DNA of 64,000 nucleotides from Streptococcus oralis (GTDB taxonomy: Bacteria > Bacillota > Bacilli > Lactobacillales > Streptococcaceae). Both the position numbers and the translations under genes were made by a program. The number at the start of each line of letters is the position of its first letter. Positions within the stretch are counted from its first letter, which is position 1. The stretch covers positions 62,001 through 126,000 of the forward strand of contig NZ_QEWJ01000006.1 in the NCBI RefSeq assembly GCF_004127215.1. Reading direction: 5' to 3'. Below, piece after piece: positions 54,080 to 62,717 of this stretch. The notes under the pieces were generated by a model, which saw only the letters and a list, made by a program, of their open reading frames with translations, searched no databases and had not been told where the DNA came from.

Positions 54080-54219
54080 ACTATTTCCCGTAGTAGTGAT
54101 AGCCTAGATAATAACAAAGTTATTATCTAGGCCGGAATTTTTGAGACATATGGCTCAAAAATTAGGGATGAAATTCCTATAGGAAGTTGCTCCCGTCCGC
54201 ACAATCTAAGGGAAATAGT
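54080..54219. repeat. 140-bp multi-helix inverted-repeat element between vex2 and vex3
   Basis: Outer arms ACTATTTCCC (54080-54089) and GGGAAATAGT (54210-54219) are perfect complements. Inside are three more helices: GCCTAGATAATAAC/GTTATTATCTAGGC (54102-54115, 54119-54132, 14 bp perfect), AATTTTTGAG/CTCAAAAATT (54136-54145, 54154-54163, 10 bp perfect) and TTCC-TATA-GGAA within GGGA...TCCC (54165-54194). It is non-coding and could be a small mobile element or a structured RNA. Confidence 0.8.
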
Positions 54220-54281
54220 AAAAAATTATTTTATATAAGTTATAAGACATTGAAATAGAACAACATCTAGAAAGGGAACCT

Positions 54282-55661
54282 ATGTTACACAACGCATTTG
54301 CCTATGTTACAAGGAAGTTTTTCAAATCAATTGTTATCTTCCTGATTATTCTCCTCATGGCGAGCTTGAGTTTGGTCGGCTTGTCGATCAAGGGAGCTAC
54401 TGCCAAGGCTTCTCAGGAGACCTTTAAAAATATCACCAACAGCTTCTCCATGCAAATCAATCGTCGCGTCAATCAAGGAACGCCTCGAGGTGCTGGGAAT
54501 ATCAAGGGTGAGGATATCAAAAAAATTACCGAAAACAAGGCCATCGAGTCTTATGTTAAACGCATCAACGCTATCGGAGATTTGACTGGATACGACTTGA
54601 TTGAAACGCCAGAAACCAAGAAAAATCTCACTGCTGACCGTGCTAAACGGTTTGGAAGCAGCTTGATGCTTACAGGTGTCAATGACTCCTCTAAAGAAGA
54701 TAAATTTGTCTCTGGCTCATATAAGCTGGTTGAAGGTGAGCACCTAACCAACGACGACAAAGACAAGATCCTCATGCACAAGGACTTGGCAGCCAAACAT
54801 GGCTGGAAAGTCGGAGATAAGGTCAAACTAGACTCCAATATCTACGATGCAGACAATGAAAAAGGAGCCAAGGAAACAGTTGAAGTGACAATCAAGGGAC
54901 TCTTTGATGGTCACAATAAGTCGGCAGTAACCTATTCACAAGAACTCTATGAAAACACAGCTATCACAGACATTCACACTGCTGCAAAACTTTATGGATA
55001 CACAGAAGACACAGCCATTTATGGGGACGCAACCTTCTTTGTAACAGCAGACAAGAACTTGGATGATGTCATGAAAGAGTTGAATGGCATCAGCGGTATC
55101 AACTGGAAGAGCTACACACTTGTGAAGAGCTCCTCTAACTACCCAGCTCTTGAGCAATCCATCTCTGGTATGTACAAGATGGCTAATCTCCTCTTCTGGG
55201 GTAGCTTGAGTTTCTCAGTCCTTCTCCTTGCCCTCTTACTCAGTCTTTGGATCAACGCCCGTCGCAAGGAAGTGGGAATTCTCCTCTCTATCGGTCTCAA
55301 GCAGGCAAGTATCTTGGGTCAATTCATCACCGAATCGATCTTGATTGCCATCCCTGCTCTCATTTCTGCTTACTTCCTAGCTAACTATACAGCTCGTGCA
55401 ATCGGAAACACCGTCCTTGCCAATGTCACTTCAGGTGTTGCCAAGCAAGCCAGCAAGGCAGCTCAAGCCTCTAACCTTGGTGGTGGTGCAGAAGTAGATG
55501 GCTTTAGCAAGACCTTGTCGAGCCTAGACATTTCCATTCAGACATCAGACTTTATCATCGTCTTTGTTCTTGCCTTGGTTCTAGTGGTTCTCGTTATGGC
55601 GCTTGCTTCAAGCAATCTCCTTAGAAAACAACCCAAAGAGCTCTTGCTGGATAGCGAATAA
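54282..55661 (+). CDS. vex3: ABC transporter permease Vex3 (FtsX/MacB-like)
   Basis: 459 aa permease with an N-terminal helix (about 15-38), a large extracellular domain and a C-terminal FtsX domain with three helices (about 305-450). It shares the layout of Vex1 (LLHKDLAAKHGWKVGDKVKLD resembles HEELAKKNNLSLHDKIRLD), so the two are paralogues forming a heteromeric exporter. Start ATG behind AGAAAGGGAA. Confidence 0.88.
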   Translation: MLHNAFAYVTRKFFKSIVIFLIILLMASLSLVGLSIKGATAKASQETFKNITNSFSMQINRRVNQGTPRGAGNIKGEDIKKITENKAIESYVKRINAIGDLTGYDLIETPETKKNLTADRAKRFGSSLMLTGVNDSSKEDKFVSGSYKLVEGEHLTNDDKDKILMHKDLAAKHGWKVGDKVKLDSNIYDADNEKGAKETVEVTIKGLFDGHNKSAVTYSQELYENTAITDIHTAAKLYGYTEDTAIYGDATFFVTADKNLDDVMKELNGISGINWKSYTLVKSSSNYPALEQSISGMYKMANLLFWGSLSFSVLLLALLLSLWINARRKEVGILLSIGLKQASILGQFITESILIAIPALISAYFLANYTARAIGNTVLANVTSGVAKQASKAAQASNLGGGAEVDGFSKTLSSLDISIQTSDFIIVFVLALVLVVLVMALASSNLLRKQPKELLLDSE

Positions 55662-55668
55662 AAAACTT

Positions 55669-55714
55669 GCTACCTATTCTCCCCTAAATGGGGTATAATA
55701 TAGGTAGCATTTTT
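55669..55714 (+). terminator. Terminator between vex3 and vncR
   Basis: GCTACCTAT and ATAGGTAGC enclose CCCC/GGGG, then a T run. vncRS therefore probably has a separate promoter or depends on read-through. Confidence 0.8.
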
Positions 55715-55788
55715 ATCTATTTCATCTTCATATTGAGATGAAACAGAAAGATTTACAAGAAATTTAAAGGAATGTGAAAGATTTTTCT

Positions 55789-56445
55789 ATGAAAATTTTA
55801 ATTGTAGAAGATGAAGAGATGATCCGCGAGGGGATCAGTGACTATTTGACAGATTGTGGTTATGAGACCATTCAGGCTGCGGACGGCGAAGAAGCCCTAG
55901 AACAATTTTCCAGCTATGAAGTAGCACTAGTTTTACTGGATATCCAGATGCCCAAGCTCAATGGTTTAGAAGTCCTAGCTGAGATTCGTAAGAGCAGTCA
56001 GGTTCCTGTCCTGATGCTAACCGCCTTTCAGGATGAAGAATACAAGATGAGTGCCTTTGCTTCGCTAGCTGATGGCTATCTGGAAAAACCCTTCTCCCTG
56101 TCTCTCTTAAAAGTGAGGGTGGATGCAATTTTTAAGCGCTACTACGATACGGGGCGAATCTTCTCCTATAAGGATACCAAGGTGGATTTTGAGAGCTACA
56201 GTGCAAGCCTAGCAGGTCAAGAAGTGGCCATTAATGCTAAAGAGTTGGAAATTCTGGACTATCTGGTAAAAAATGAAGGACGGGCCTTGACCCGGTCTCA
56301 GATAATTGATGCCGTCTGGAAGGTGACAGATGAGGTTCCCTTTGACCGTGTCATCGATGTTTATATCAAGGAACTGCGGAAAAAGCTAGACTTGGATTGC
56401 ATCCTCACTGTGCGTAATGTTGGTTATAAATTGGAGCGAAAATGA
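55789..56445 (+). CDS. vncR: Response regulator VncR (OmpR family)
   Basis: 218 aa. The receiver domain (1 to about 118) has the acidic pair IVEDEE, phosphoacceptor Asp in VLLDIQMPKLNG, and Lys in YLEKPFS. The C-terminal winged-helix DNA-binding domain follows (about 125-218). The frame opens at GTG 55774, but ATG 55789 gives the conserved MKILIVEDEE start. Its TGA overlaps the vncS ATG (ATGA). Confidence 0.9.
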   Translation: MKILIVEDEEMIREGISDYLTDCGYETIQAADGEEALEQFSSYEVALVLLDIQMPKLNGLEVLAEIRKSSQVPVLMLTAFQDEEYKMSAFASLADGYLEKPFSLSLLKVRVDAIFKRYYDTGRIFSYKDTKVDFESYSASLAGQEVAINAKELEILDYLVKNEGRALTRSQIIDAVWKVTDEVPFDRVIDVYIKELRKKLDLDCILTVRNVGYKLERK

Positions 56446-57770
56446 AACGAACAGGTTTATTTACAAAGATATTTATCTATACCTTCTCGATTTTTAGTGT
56501 TCTGGTTATTTATCTTCATTTAGCCATTTATTTTCTCTTTCCCTCGACTTATCTGAGTCATCGTCAGGAAACCATCGGTCAGAAAGCGACAGCCATTGCC
56601 CGGTCCCTAGAGGGAAAGGATAGGCAGAGTATCGAGCAAGTGTTAGACTTGTATTCCCAGACTAGTGATATCAAGGGGTCTGTTAAGGGTGAGATGACTG
56701 AGGACAAGTTAGAGGTTAAGGATAATTTTCCACTAGATACAGCTCGTCAGACAACTTCACTCTTCATTGAAGAACGCGAGGTAAAGACGCAAGATGGTGG
56801 AACTATGACTCTCCAGTTTCTAGCGTCCATGGACTTGCAAAAGGAAGCAGAGCAGATTAGTCTCCAATTTCTTCCCTATACCTTGCTGGCATCCTTTCTG
56901 ATTTCCCTCTTGGTGGCCTATATCTATGCTCGGACTATTGTTGCTCCGATTTTGGAAATCAAGCGGGTGACCCGTAGAATGATGGAACTGGATGCTCAAG
57001 TGCGATTGCGCGTGGATTCCAAGGATGAGATTGGTGATCTCAAGGAACAAATCAATAGCCTCTACCAGCACCTGTTGACTGTCATTGCGGACTTACATGA
57101 AAAAAATGAAGCTATTCTCCAACTTGAGAAGATGAAGGTTGAGTTCTTACGAGGAGCCTCTCATGAATTGAAAACACCACTGGCTAGTTTGAAAATCCTA
57201 ATCGAAAATATGAAAGAAAATATCGGTCGTTATAAGGATAGAGACCACTATCTGGGAGTTGCCTTGGGAATTGTGGATGAGCTCAATCACCATGTTCTCC
57301 AGATACTTTCTCTTTCTTCTGTGCAGGAATTGCGAGAGGAGAAAGAAGAGATTGACCTACTCCAGATGACGCAAGCCTTGGTTGAGGATTATGCTCTACT
57401 CGCTAAGGAAAGAGAGCTTCGGATAGAGAATAGCTTGACCCATCAGCAGGCATACATAAATCCATCTGTGATGAAATTGATCCTGTCTAATCTCATCAGT
57501 AATGCCATTAAGCACTCGATTCCAAGTGGCTTGGTTCGCATTGGAGAAAGAGAAGGGGAACTCTTTATCGAGAATAGCTGTAGTCCTGAAGAACAAGAAA
57601 AACTGGCCCAGTCTTTTTCTGGCAATGCTAGTCGCAAGGCCAAGGGTTCGGGAATGGGGATCTTTGTGGTCAAAAGTTTATTAGAACACGAGAAATTACC
57701 TTATCATTTTGAGATGCAAGATGATCGTTTGACCTTCTTCATGCGTTATCCTAAAGTCGCCCAAGACTAG
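56442..57770 (+). CDS. vncS: Sensor histidine kinase VncS
   Basis: 442 aa. Transmembrane helices near residues 12-32 and 150-172 flank a short extracellular sensor. A HAMP domain follows (about 173-225), then HisKA with phospho-acceptor His in RGASHELKTPLASL, and HATPase_c with the N-box NLISNAIKHS and G-boxes (GSGMGIFVV). It overlaps vncR by 4 bp. Signal unknown. Confidence 0.9.
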   Translation: MKRTGLFTKIFIYTFSIFSVLVIYLHLAIYFLFPSTYLSHRQETIGQKATAIARSLEGKDRQSIEQVLDLYSQTSDIKGSVKGEMTEDKLEVKDNFPLDTARQTTSLFIEEREVKTQDGGTMTLQFLASMDLQKEAEQISLQFLPYTLLASFLISLLVAYIYARTIVAPILEIKRVTRRMMELDAQVRLRVDSKDEIGDLKEQINSLYQHLLTVIADLHEKNEAILQLEKMKVEFLRGASHELKTPLASLKILIENMKENIGRYKDRDHYLGVALGIVDELNHHVLQILSLSSVQELREEKEEIDLLQMTQALVEDYALLAKERELRIENSLTHQQAYINPSVMKLILSNLISNAIKHSIPSGLVRIGEREGELFIENSCSPEEQEKLAQSFSGNASRKAKGSGMGIFVVKSLLEHEKLPYHFEMQDDRLTFFMRYPKVAQD

Positions 57771-57909
57771 GAAAAAGAAAGGGTTTACATTGGTTAAGTT
57801 GGAAGAAATTCAATCTAAAGTATGGGAAAAACTAGCTTTTTTTATCAAAAAGTGATAAAATGAACAATGTAAATGGGATGTCCCAAAAAATATATAGGAG
57901 GCCTGACAA

Positions 57910-58791
57910 ATGGCAATCGTTTCAGCAGAAAAATTTGTCCAAGCAGCTCGTGACAACGGTTATGCAGTTGGTGGATTTAACACAAACAACCTTGAGTGGA
58001 CTCAAGCTATCTTGCGTGCAGCAGAAGCTAAAAAAGCTCCAGTTTTGATCCAAACTTCAATGGGTGCTGCTAAATACATGGGTGGTTATAAAGTTGCTCG
58101 CAACTTGATCGCTAACCTTGTTGAGTCAATGGGTATCACTGTACCAGTAGCTATCCACCTTGACCACGGTCACTACGAAGATGCACTTGAGTGTATCGAA
58201 GTTGGTTACACTTCAATCATGTTTGACGGTTCACACCTTCCAGTTGAAGAAAACCTTAAATTGGCTAAAGACGTTGTTGAAAAAGCACACGCTAAAGGTA
58301 TCTCAGTAGAAGCTGAAGTTGGTACTATCGGTGGTGAAGAAGACGGTATCATCGGTAAAGGTGAATTGGCTCCAATCGAAGACGCTAAAGCAATGGTTGC
58401 AACTGGTATTGACTTCTTGGCAGCTGGTATCGGTAACATCCACGGTCCTTACCCAGCAAACTGGGAAGGTCTTGACCTTGACCACTTGCAAAAATTGACA
58501 GAAGCTCTTCCAGGATTCCCAATCGTATTGCACGGTGGTTCAGGTATTCCTGATGACCAAATCCAAGCAGCTATCAAACTTGGTGTTGCGAAAGTTAACG
58601 TTAACACTGAATGCCAAATCGCATTCGCTAACGCAACTCGTAAATTTGCTCGTGACTACGAAGCAAACGAAGCAGAATACGACAAGAAAAAACTCTTCGA
58701 CCCACGTAAATTCTTGGCTGACGGTGTAAAAGCTATCCAAGCATCAGTTGAAGAACGTATCGACGTATTCGGTTCAGAAGGTAAAGCTTAA
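57910..58791 (+). CDS. fba: Class II fructose-bisphosphate aldolase
   Basis: 293 aa zinc aldolase splitting fructose 1,6-bisphosphate. Zinc ligands are in HLDHGHYEDALE (His), EAEVGTIGGEED (Glu/Asp) and IVLHGGSGIPDD (His). NIHGPYPANW carries a further His. Start ATG behind TAGGAGG. Strong codon bias fits a highly expressed glycolytic gene. The last 20 bp (58772-58791, including the stop) recur at 61421-61440 next to what looks like its original terminator. Confidence 0.97.
   Translation: MAIVSAEKFVQAARDNGYAVGGFNTNNLEWTQAILRAAEAKKAPVLIQTSMGAAKYMGGYKVARNLIANLVESMGITVPVAIHLDHGHYEDALECIEVGYTSIMFDGSHLPVEENLKLAKDVVEKAHAKGISVEAEVGTIGGEEDGIIGKGELAPIEDAKAMVATGIDFLAAGIGNIHGPYPANWEGLDLDHLQKLTEALPGFPIVLHGGSGIPDDQIQAAIKLGVAKVNVNTECQIAFANATRKFARDYEANEAEYDKKKLFDPRKFLADGVKAIQASVEERIDVFGSEGKA
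58772..58791 (+). repeat. 20-bp direct repeat, left copy (fba 3' end)
   Basis: GTTCAGAAGGTAAAGCTTAA, identical to 61421-61440. It includes the fba stop codon and so could act as an attachment site that keeps fba intact after insertion. Confidence 0.85.
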
Positions 58792-58817
58792 GAAGTTTGT
58801 AAAAGTTTGATATAACA

Positions 58818-58848
58818 GGGCTTATCCAATTTGGATAAGCTTTTTTTG
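58818..58848 (+). terminator. Terminator now following fba
   Basis: GCTTATCCAA and TTGGATAAGC, then seven T residues. Confidence 0.85.
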
Positions 58849-58889
58849 TTCTTTTGCCCCTGATTTTCCCCGAAAAGGACTTATTTTGT

Positions 58890-59055
58890 CAAAGAGTCTG
58901 GGACAAAAAGATTTTGATTTTAGGAATTCTTTATTATAAATTTTAAAAATCGATAGATTAGACAAAAAAGCGAACAAGACAGAATTCTGAGTGTGAGATA
59001 ACTCGTTTTGTTCGCTTTTTATATTTAAGGTTAGACTTTTGTTCCAGACTCTTTG
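58890..59055. mobile_element. MITE-like element with nested inverted repeats
   Basis: Terminal arms CAAAGAGTCTGGGACAAAA (58890-58908) and its complement at 59037-59055 differ at one of 19 positions. Inside, AAAAAGCGAACAA (58965-58977) is perfectly complementary to TTGTTCGCTTTTT (59008-59020). About 166 bp, non-coding, AT-rich. Similar TCTGGGACAAAA arms recur as small repeats in streptococci in my memory. Confidence 0.7.
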
Positions 59056-59125
59056 GTTTTTATAGTAGTTCACTTTTTGTTGGTTCACTGATTTCCTAAA
59101 AGAAAGATTCAACATGGCTGACCAG

Positions 59126-59359
59126 TTAGGCCTTTGCTTGGTTTTCTACTTTATTGAGTAGTTCATTAAACAATTTTAGATTCATTAGGTCTGATACTGT
59201 GACATTGAATTTTTTCGATTTACAAAGAGAAATAATTTCATTCCCAAATACCTTTATTTCATTGATATATTGGTTATGAAAGACATTCTTTTGAATCAAG
59301 ATTTCGAAATTCTTGACGAAATCATAGAGGTTTTTGTATAGTTCATCTAAGTTATTCAT
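59126..59359 (-). CDS. Small helical protein of unknown function (77 aa)
   Basis: MNNLDELYKNLYDFVKN and on to NKVENQAKA. Probably an all-helical cytosolic protein. ATG follows a strong AAAGGAGATAAAATA site on the minus strand, 18 bp after the end of a dead lipoprotein gene, with which it probably formed an operon. Size, charge and helical character recall bacteriocin-immunity proteins, but no specific motif supports that. Confidence 0.5.
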   Translation of the reverse strand: MNNLDELYKNLYDFVKNFEILIQKNVFHNQYINEIKVFGNEIISLCKSKKFNVTVSDLMNLKLFNELLNKVENQAKA

Positions 59360-59377
59360 TATTTTATCTCCTTTTAG

Positions 59378-59733
59378 CTATATCCATTTTTTAAAAGCTT
59401 TATTGTATGCTTTACTACACTTTTTATAATAGGTTCGTTCAGTACTAGTTAAATTAGTAGAAATCGTATCATTTTGAACACGTAGTTCACTCTTGAGTTA
59501 TAGATATCATTTCCCGATAGTTCAAATGTGCTGTTTACTTTATCTACTTTAAAAGTATTTGCTTCTCCCCGTTCAATAGTACCCTTACCATCTTTGATAG
59601 TAAAAGCCAATTCATTTCCCTCACTAGAGATTCAATAACAGTCACTATCTAGAGATTGTTTGTTCTGACTAGGACAAGCAATTAAGATTATTGTTGTTAA
59701 AGCTAAGAGAGTAGCACTTATAAATTTCTTCAT
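59378..59733 (-). pseudogene. Small lipoprotein gene with a nonsense codon and a frameshift
   Basis: ATG 59733 opens MKKFISATLLALTT with lipobox IILIAC (Cys20). Codon 34 is TGA (59634-59632), probably from TGG. The frame resumes (ISSEGNELAFTIKDGKGT) to about 59495, where a frameshift joins to SELRVQNDTISTNLTSTERT and ends FKKWI-stop at 59378. Two lesions make it a pseudogene of a small secreted lipoprotein. A GAAAGAAGA ribosome site is still present. Confidence 0.7.
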
Positions 59734-59838
59734 GATAAAAATCTTCTTTCTTTCAATTTTATCAAGGTAGTATTACAAGATCGAAACAACGAGTTTCCAT
59801 TATAGTGGCAAAAATGAAGTATATTCTTTAAAGTATGT

Positions 59839-59844
59839 TATAAT
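59839..59844 (+). promoter_or_regulatory. -10 box of the PIN-domain gene
   Basis: TATAAT, about 30 bp before the chosen ATG 59876; the earlier open codon at 59843 lies inside it. Confidence 0.5.
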
Positions 59845-59875
59845 GTTTACATACAGTTTTGAAAGGACTAGTAGT

Positions 59876-61123
59876 ATGTTCGATGATTTAATAATAGTTT
59901 TAGATACTAATGTTGTATCTGATATTTTTGAAGCCTCTCCAGATTATTACAATTTTGTTGTAAAGTGTTTGGAAGCGAAAAAAGGTAGTATTTATATAAC
60001 GGATACCATCTTTCACGAATTGTCTCATTTGAAAAACAAACCTTATTCCCCTCCCTCTTTTGAGAAACAAAAACTATTTTTTTTACAGCAGTTAGACAAT
60101 AATTACCAAAAAGACTTAATAGCAATAAATCGGCTTAAAAAGTATGAGAGAAACCTCAGTAATAAAGAAAATCTGTATGAAATTGAATATAAATTAGAGA
60201 AAGAAAGAGATGAAATCAAAAGATTATTGGATATAGTTGAATTTTCAGTTTTGGTTGAACCATCTCTGTCATCAGTTACTAATACAAACTTTGTTAAAGA
60301 GTTTATTGCTGATTTAGTATTAAATAAAAGAATATCCCCTCCTCTACATAGAAGTGTCATGGAAAAAGTGTCGTATGATGTTGAAAAGTCCTCTAAAGAG
60401 AATCTATTTCCGGATAAAAATAAAAAAGGAATCTCAAAATTTAATGACTACTTTATTATAGAAGAGTTGAAAAGTTTATCAAAAGAATTGAATAAAGGGA
60501 TTCTGTTTGTTACGTCGGATGTGAAAGGTAACTTTCAAGAAGAAAAAATGACAGATCTTTTTAAAAAAGAGACATCTCAGGAGCTAGTTGTTTACTCTGT
60601 CAATGAATTCTACAGTTTAGTTGCGGTGGAGAATAATATTTCTCAAGAAAATATTACTGAATTATTCTTAGCTGATGAGAAATATGAATTTTTAGAAGAA
60701 TTAACCCACAAGTCAGAATTAGATACTTTAATAGAAAACTATTTGCTTGACGATATCGAAGGTGTAGATGAGGAGTTAGAATGGTATAATGTTGACTTGC
60801 TGTATATAGAAATTGACTTTGGCCTTACTACCGATGAATATGCAACTTATAATATAACTGCGCAGATAGAAGCTGAAAAGGTTTTCTACGACTATTGGGG
60901 TCGAGATGATGACACTAAAGCGGTTGTAACTTCGCCTGCGAACTATAAAACTTATAACGGGGAGGTAGTAATATCTATAATTCGGAATTTTGAAGTCAAA
61001 AACCAATGTGTTAAAACCAGGGATCTTAAAATTGATATACTTGATACAAGTAATCTAGAGACAGAAATTAATACTTGGGGTGAAATAGAAGATGATATGA
61101 TAGAAGATGATATGTATGACTAA
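59876..61123 (+). CDS. PIN-domain protein (DUF4935-like) with an acidic C-terminal domain
   Basis: 415 aa. Residues 1 to about 220 form a PIN nuclease fold: Asp10 (IIVLDTNVVS), Glu48 (IFHELSHL), Asp191 (KFNDYFIIEE) and Asp215 (VTSDVKGNF), the usual four acidic metal ligands. Residues 220-415 form an unrecognised, very acidic domain ending EDDMIEDDMYD. PIN proteins usually cleave RNA. ATG 59876 has GAAAGGA 8 bp upstream. No antitoxin-like neighbour exists. High AT content and its place in the fba insert suggest transfer and a possible defence role. Confidence 0.7.
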   Translation: MFDDLIIVLDTNVVSDIFEASPDYYNFVVKCLEAKKGSIYITDTIFHELSHLKNKPYSPPSFEKQKLFFLQQLDNNYQKDLIAINRLKKYERNLSNKENLYEIEYKLEKERDEIKRLLDIVEFSVLVEPSLSSVTNTNFVKEFIADLVLNKRISPPLHRSVMEKVSYDVEKSSKENLFPDKNKKGISKFNDYFIIEELKSLSKELNKGILFVTSDVKGNFQEEKMTDLFKKETSQELVVYSVNEFYSLVAVENNISQENITELFLADEKYEFLEELTHKSELDTLIENYLLDDIEGVDEELEWYNVDLLYIEIDFGLTTDEYATYNITAQIEAEKVFYDYWGRDDDTKAVVTSPANYKTYNGEVVISIIRNFEVKNQCVKTRDLKIDILDTSNLETEINTWGEIEDDMIEDDMYD

Positions 61124-61420
61124 TTTTGAAATGTGAATGATATGTATTTGTCAACGATAAGGTTGTAGATTTGTGACTGTAAATAGATGAGTTCCTTACA
61201 AATACTTTACGAAGTCATTATTTGCATATACTAGTAGTATGAGGGATGATAAAATATTTGAGAGGGGCAAATCAACTTTTAGTTTTTGCCCCCCATTTGC
61301 TACTTATTTTTTAGAAGTATACGGAAGTACGGTTCAACTTTAAAAGTTTGATTGAGTGCCAAATTGTATTGCTTGCTCACAGTTAGTGTTATTGGGAATT
61401 ATGGAGAATTGTTCTTCTAT
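61124..61420. other. Gene-free tail of the fba insert
   Basis: AT-rich, no ORF. It holds a hairpin GGGGCAAA (61263-61270) with TTTGCCCC (61284-61291) that may end PIN-gene transcription. It ends at the right 20-bp repeat. Confidence 0.6.
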
Positions 61421-61440
61421 GTTCAGAAGGTAAAGCTTAA
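61421..61440 (+). repeat. 20-bp direct repeat, right copy
   Basis: Identical to the fba 3' end at 58772-58791. The bases before it are not fba sequence; those after it run into the terminator at 61463. Confidence 0.85.
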
Positions 61441-61723
61441 TCTAGCTGAATAATACAGATGAAACCTGCCTGTGAAGGCAGGTTTTTTGGTGTTTTAAGG
61501 AAACTATGAAACCAGAATTTTTGATTAAAAGTATTTTTTTAAGAGAGAAATCTCTAATTTCATAATCTATAGGCAAACGCTTGCATTCTAGTTTTTATTG
61601 GACTATAATAGGTTGGTATAAAGCCTTCTGTAGTAATAAAATGTAGAAGGTGTAGAAAGTAAGGATTTAGATATTTGTAGCCAAAAATACAATGTTGCTA
61701 TTCCTTGCTATAGGGAGAGATTT
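61441..61723 (+). promoter_or_regulatory. Displaced fba downstream region and ABC-operon leader
   Basis: Contains the CCTGCC...GGCAGG terminator (61463-61488), then about 230 bp without an ORF up to the ABC exporter. Near 61609 TATAAT-like bases may form its promoter. Confidence 0.5.
61463..61488 (+). terminator. Probable original fba terminator
   Basis: CCTGCC pairs with GGCAGG around TGTGAA, then six T residues. It directly follows the right repeat. Confidence 0.8.
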
Positions 61724-62716
61724 ATGGCAATGATAGAAGTGGAACATCTTCAGAAAAATTTTGTGAAGACAGTTAAGGAACCTGGTTTGAAAGGGGCTTT
61801 GCGCTCCTTTATTCATCCTGAGAAGCGGACCTTTGAAGCGGTCAAGGACTTGACCTTTGAGGTACCAAAGGGCCAGATTTTAGGCTTTATCGGGGCCAAT
61901 GGTGCTGGGAAGTCGACAACCATCAAAATGCTGACAGGAATTTTGAAACCGACATCTGGTTTTTGTCGGATTAATGGCAAGATTCCGCAGGACAATCGTC
62001 AGGATTATGTCAAGGATATTGGGGTTGTCTTTGGACAACGCACTCAGCTATGGTGGGATTTGGCTCTGCAAGAAACCTACACGGTTTTGAAAGAGATTTA
62101 CGATGTGCCGGACTCGGTCTTTCATAAGCGCATGGACTTTTTAAATGAAGTCTTGGATTTGAAGGAATTTATCAAGGATCCCGTGCGGACTCTTTCACTG
62201 GGGCAACGGATGCGGGCGGACATTGCGGCTTCCTTACTTCACAATCCCAAGGTTCTCTTTTTAGATGAGCCGACTATTGGTTTGGACGTTTCGGTCAAGG
62301 ACAACATTCGTCGGGCAATTACCCAGATCAATCAAGAGGAAGAAACAACCATTCTCTTGACCACTCACGACCTGAGCGACATTGAGCAACTTTGTGATCG
62401 GATTTTTATGATTGACAAGGGGCAAGAGATTTTTGATGGAACGGTTAGCCAGCTCAAGGAGACCTTTGGCAAGATGAAGACCCTTTCCTTTGAATTGGTG
62501 CCAGGGCAAAGTCATCTCCTTTCTCACTATGAAGGCCTGCCTGATATGACCATTGATAGACAAGGAAATAGCCTTAATATTGAATTCGATAGTTCCCGCT
62601 ACCAGTCAGCTGATATTATCAAGCAAACCCTGTCTGATTTTGAGATTCGAGATTTGAAGATGATGGATACGGATATTGAGGATATTATCCGTCGCTTCTA
62701 CCGAAAGGAGCTCTAA
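61724..62716 (+). CDS. ABC-2 exporter ATP-binding protein
   Basis: 330 aa ATPase of the DrrA-like ABC-2 group. Walker A GANGAGKST near residue 56, the Q-loop FGQRTQLWW characteristic of the subgroup that pairs with DUF990-type permeases, signature LSLGQRMR, Walker B VLFLDEPTIGLD and H-loop TTHDLSD. A C-terminal regulatory extension spans about 240-330. ATG behind GGGAGAGA. It lies 1 bp before the first permease gene. Confidence 0.9.
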   Translation: MAMIEVEHLQKNFVKTVKEPGLKGALRSFIHPEKRTFEAVKDLTFEVPKGQILGFIGANGAGKSTTIKMLTGILKPTSGFCRINGKIPQDNRQDYVKDIGVVFGQRTQLWWDLALQETYTVLKEIYDVPDSVFHKRMDFLNEVLDLKEFIKDPVRTLSLGQRMRADIAASLLHNPKVLFLDEPTIGLDVSVKDNIRRAITQINQEEETTILLTTHDLSDIEQLCDRIFMIDKGQEIFDGTVSQLKETFGKMKTLSFELVPGQSHLLSHYEGLPDMTIDRQGNSLNIEFDSSRYQSADIIKQTLSDFEIRDLKMMDTDIEDIIRRFYRKEL

Positions 62717-62717
62717 G

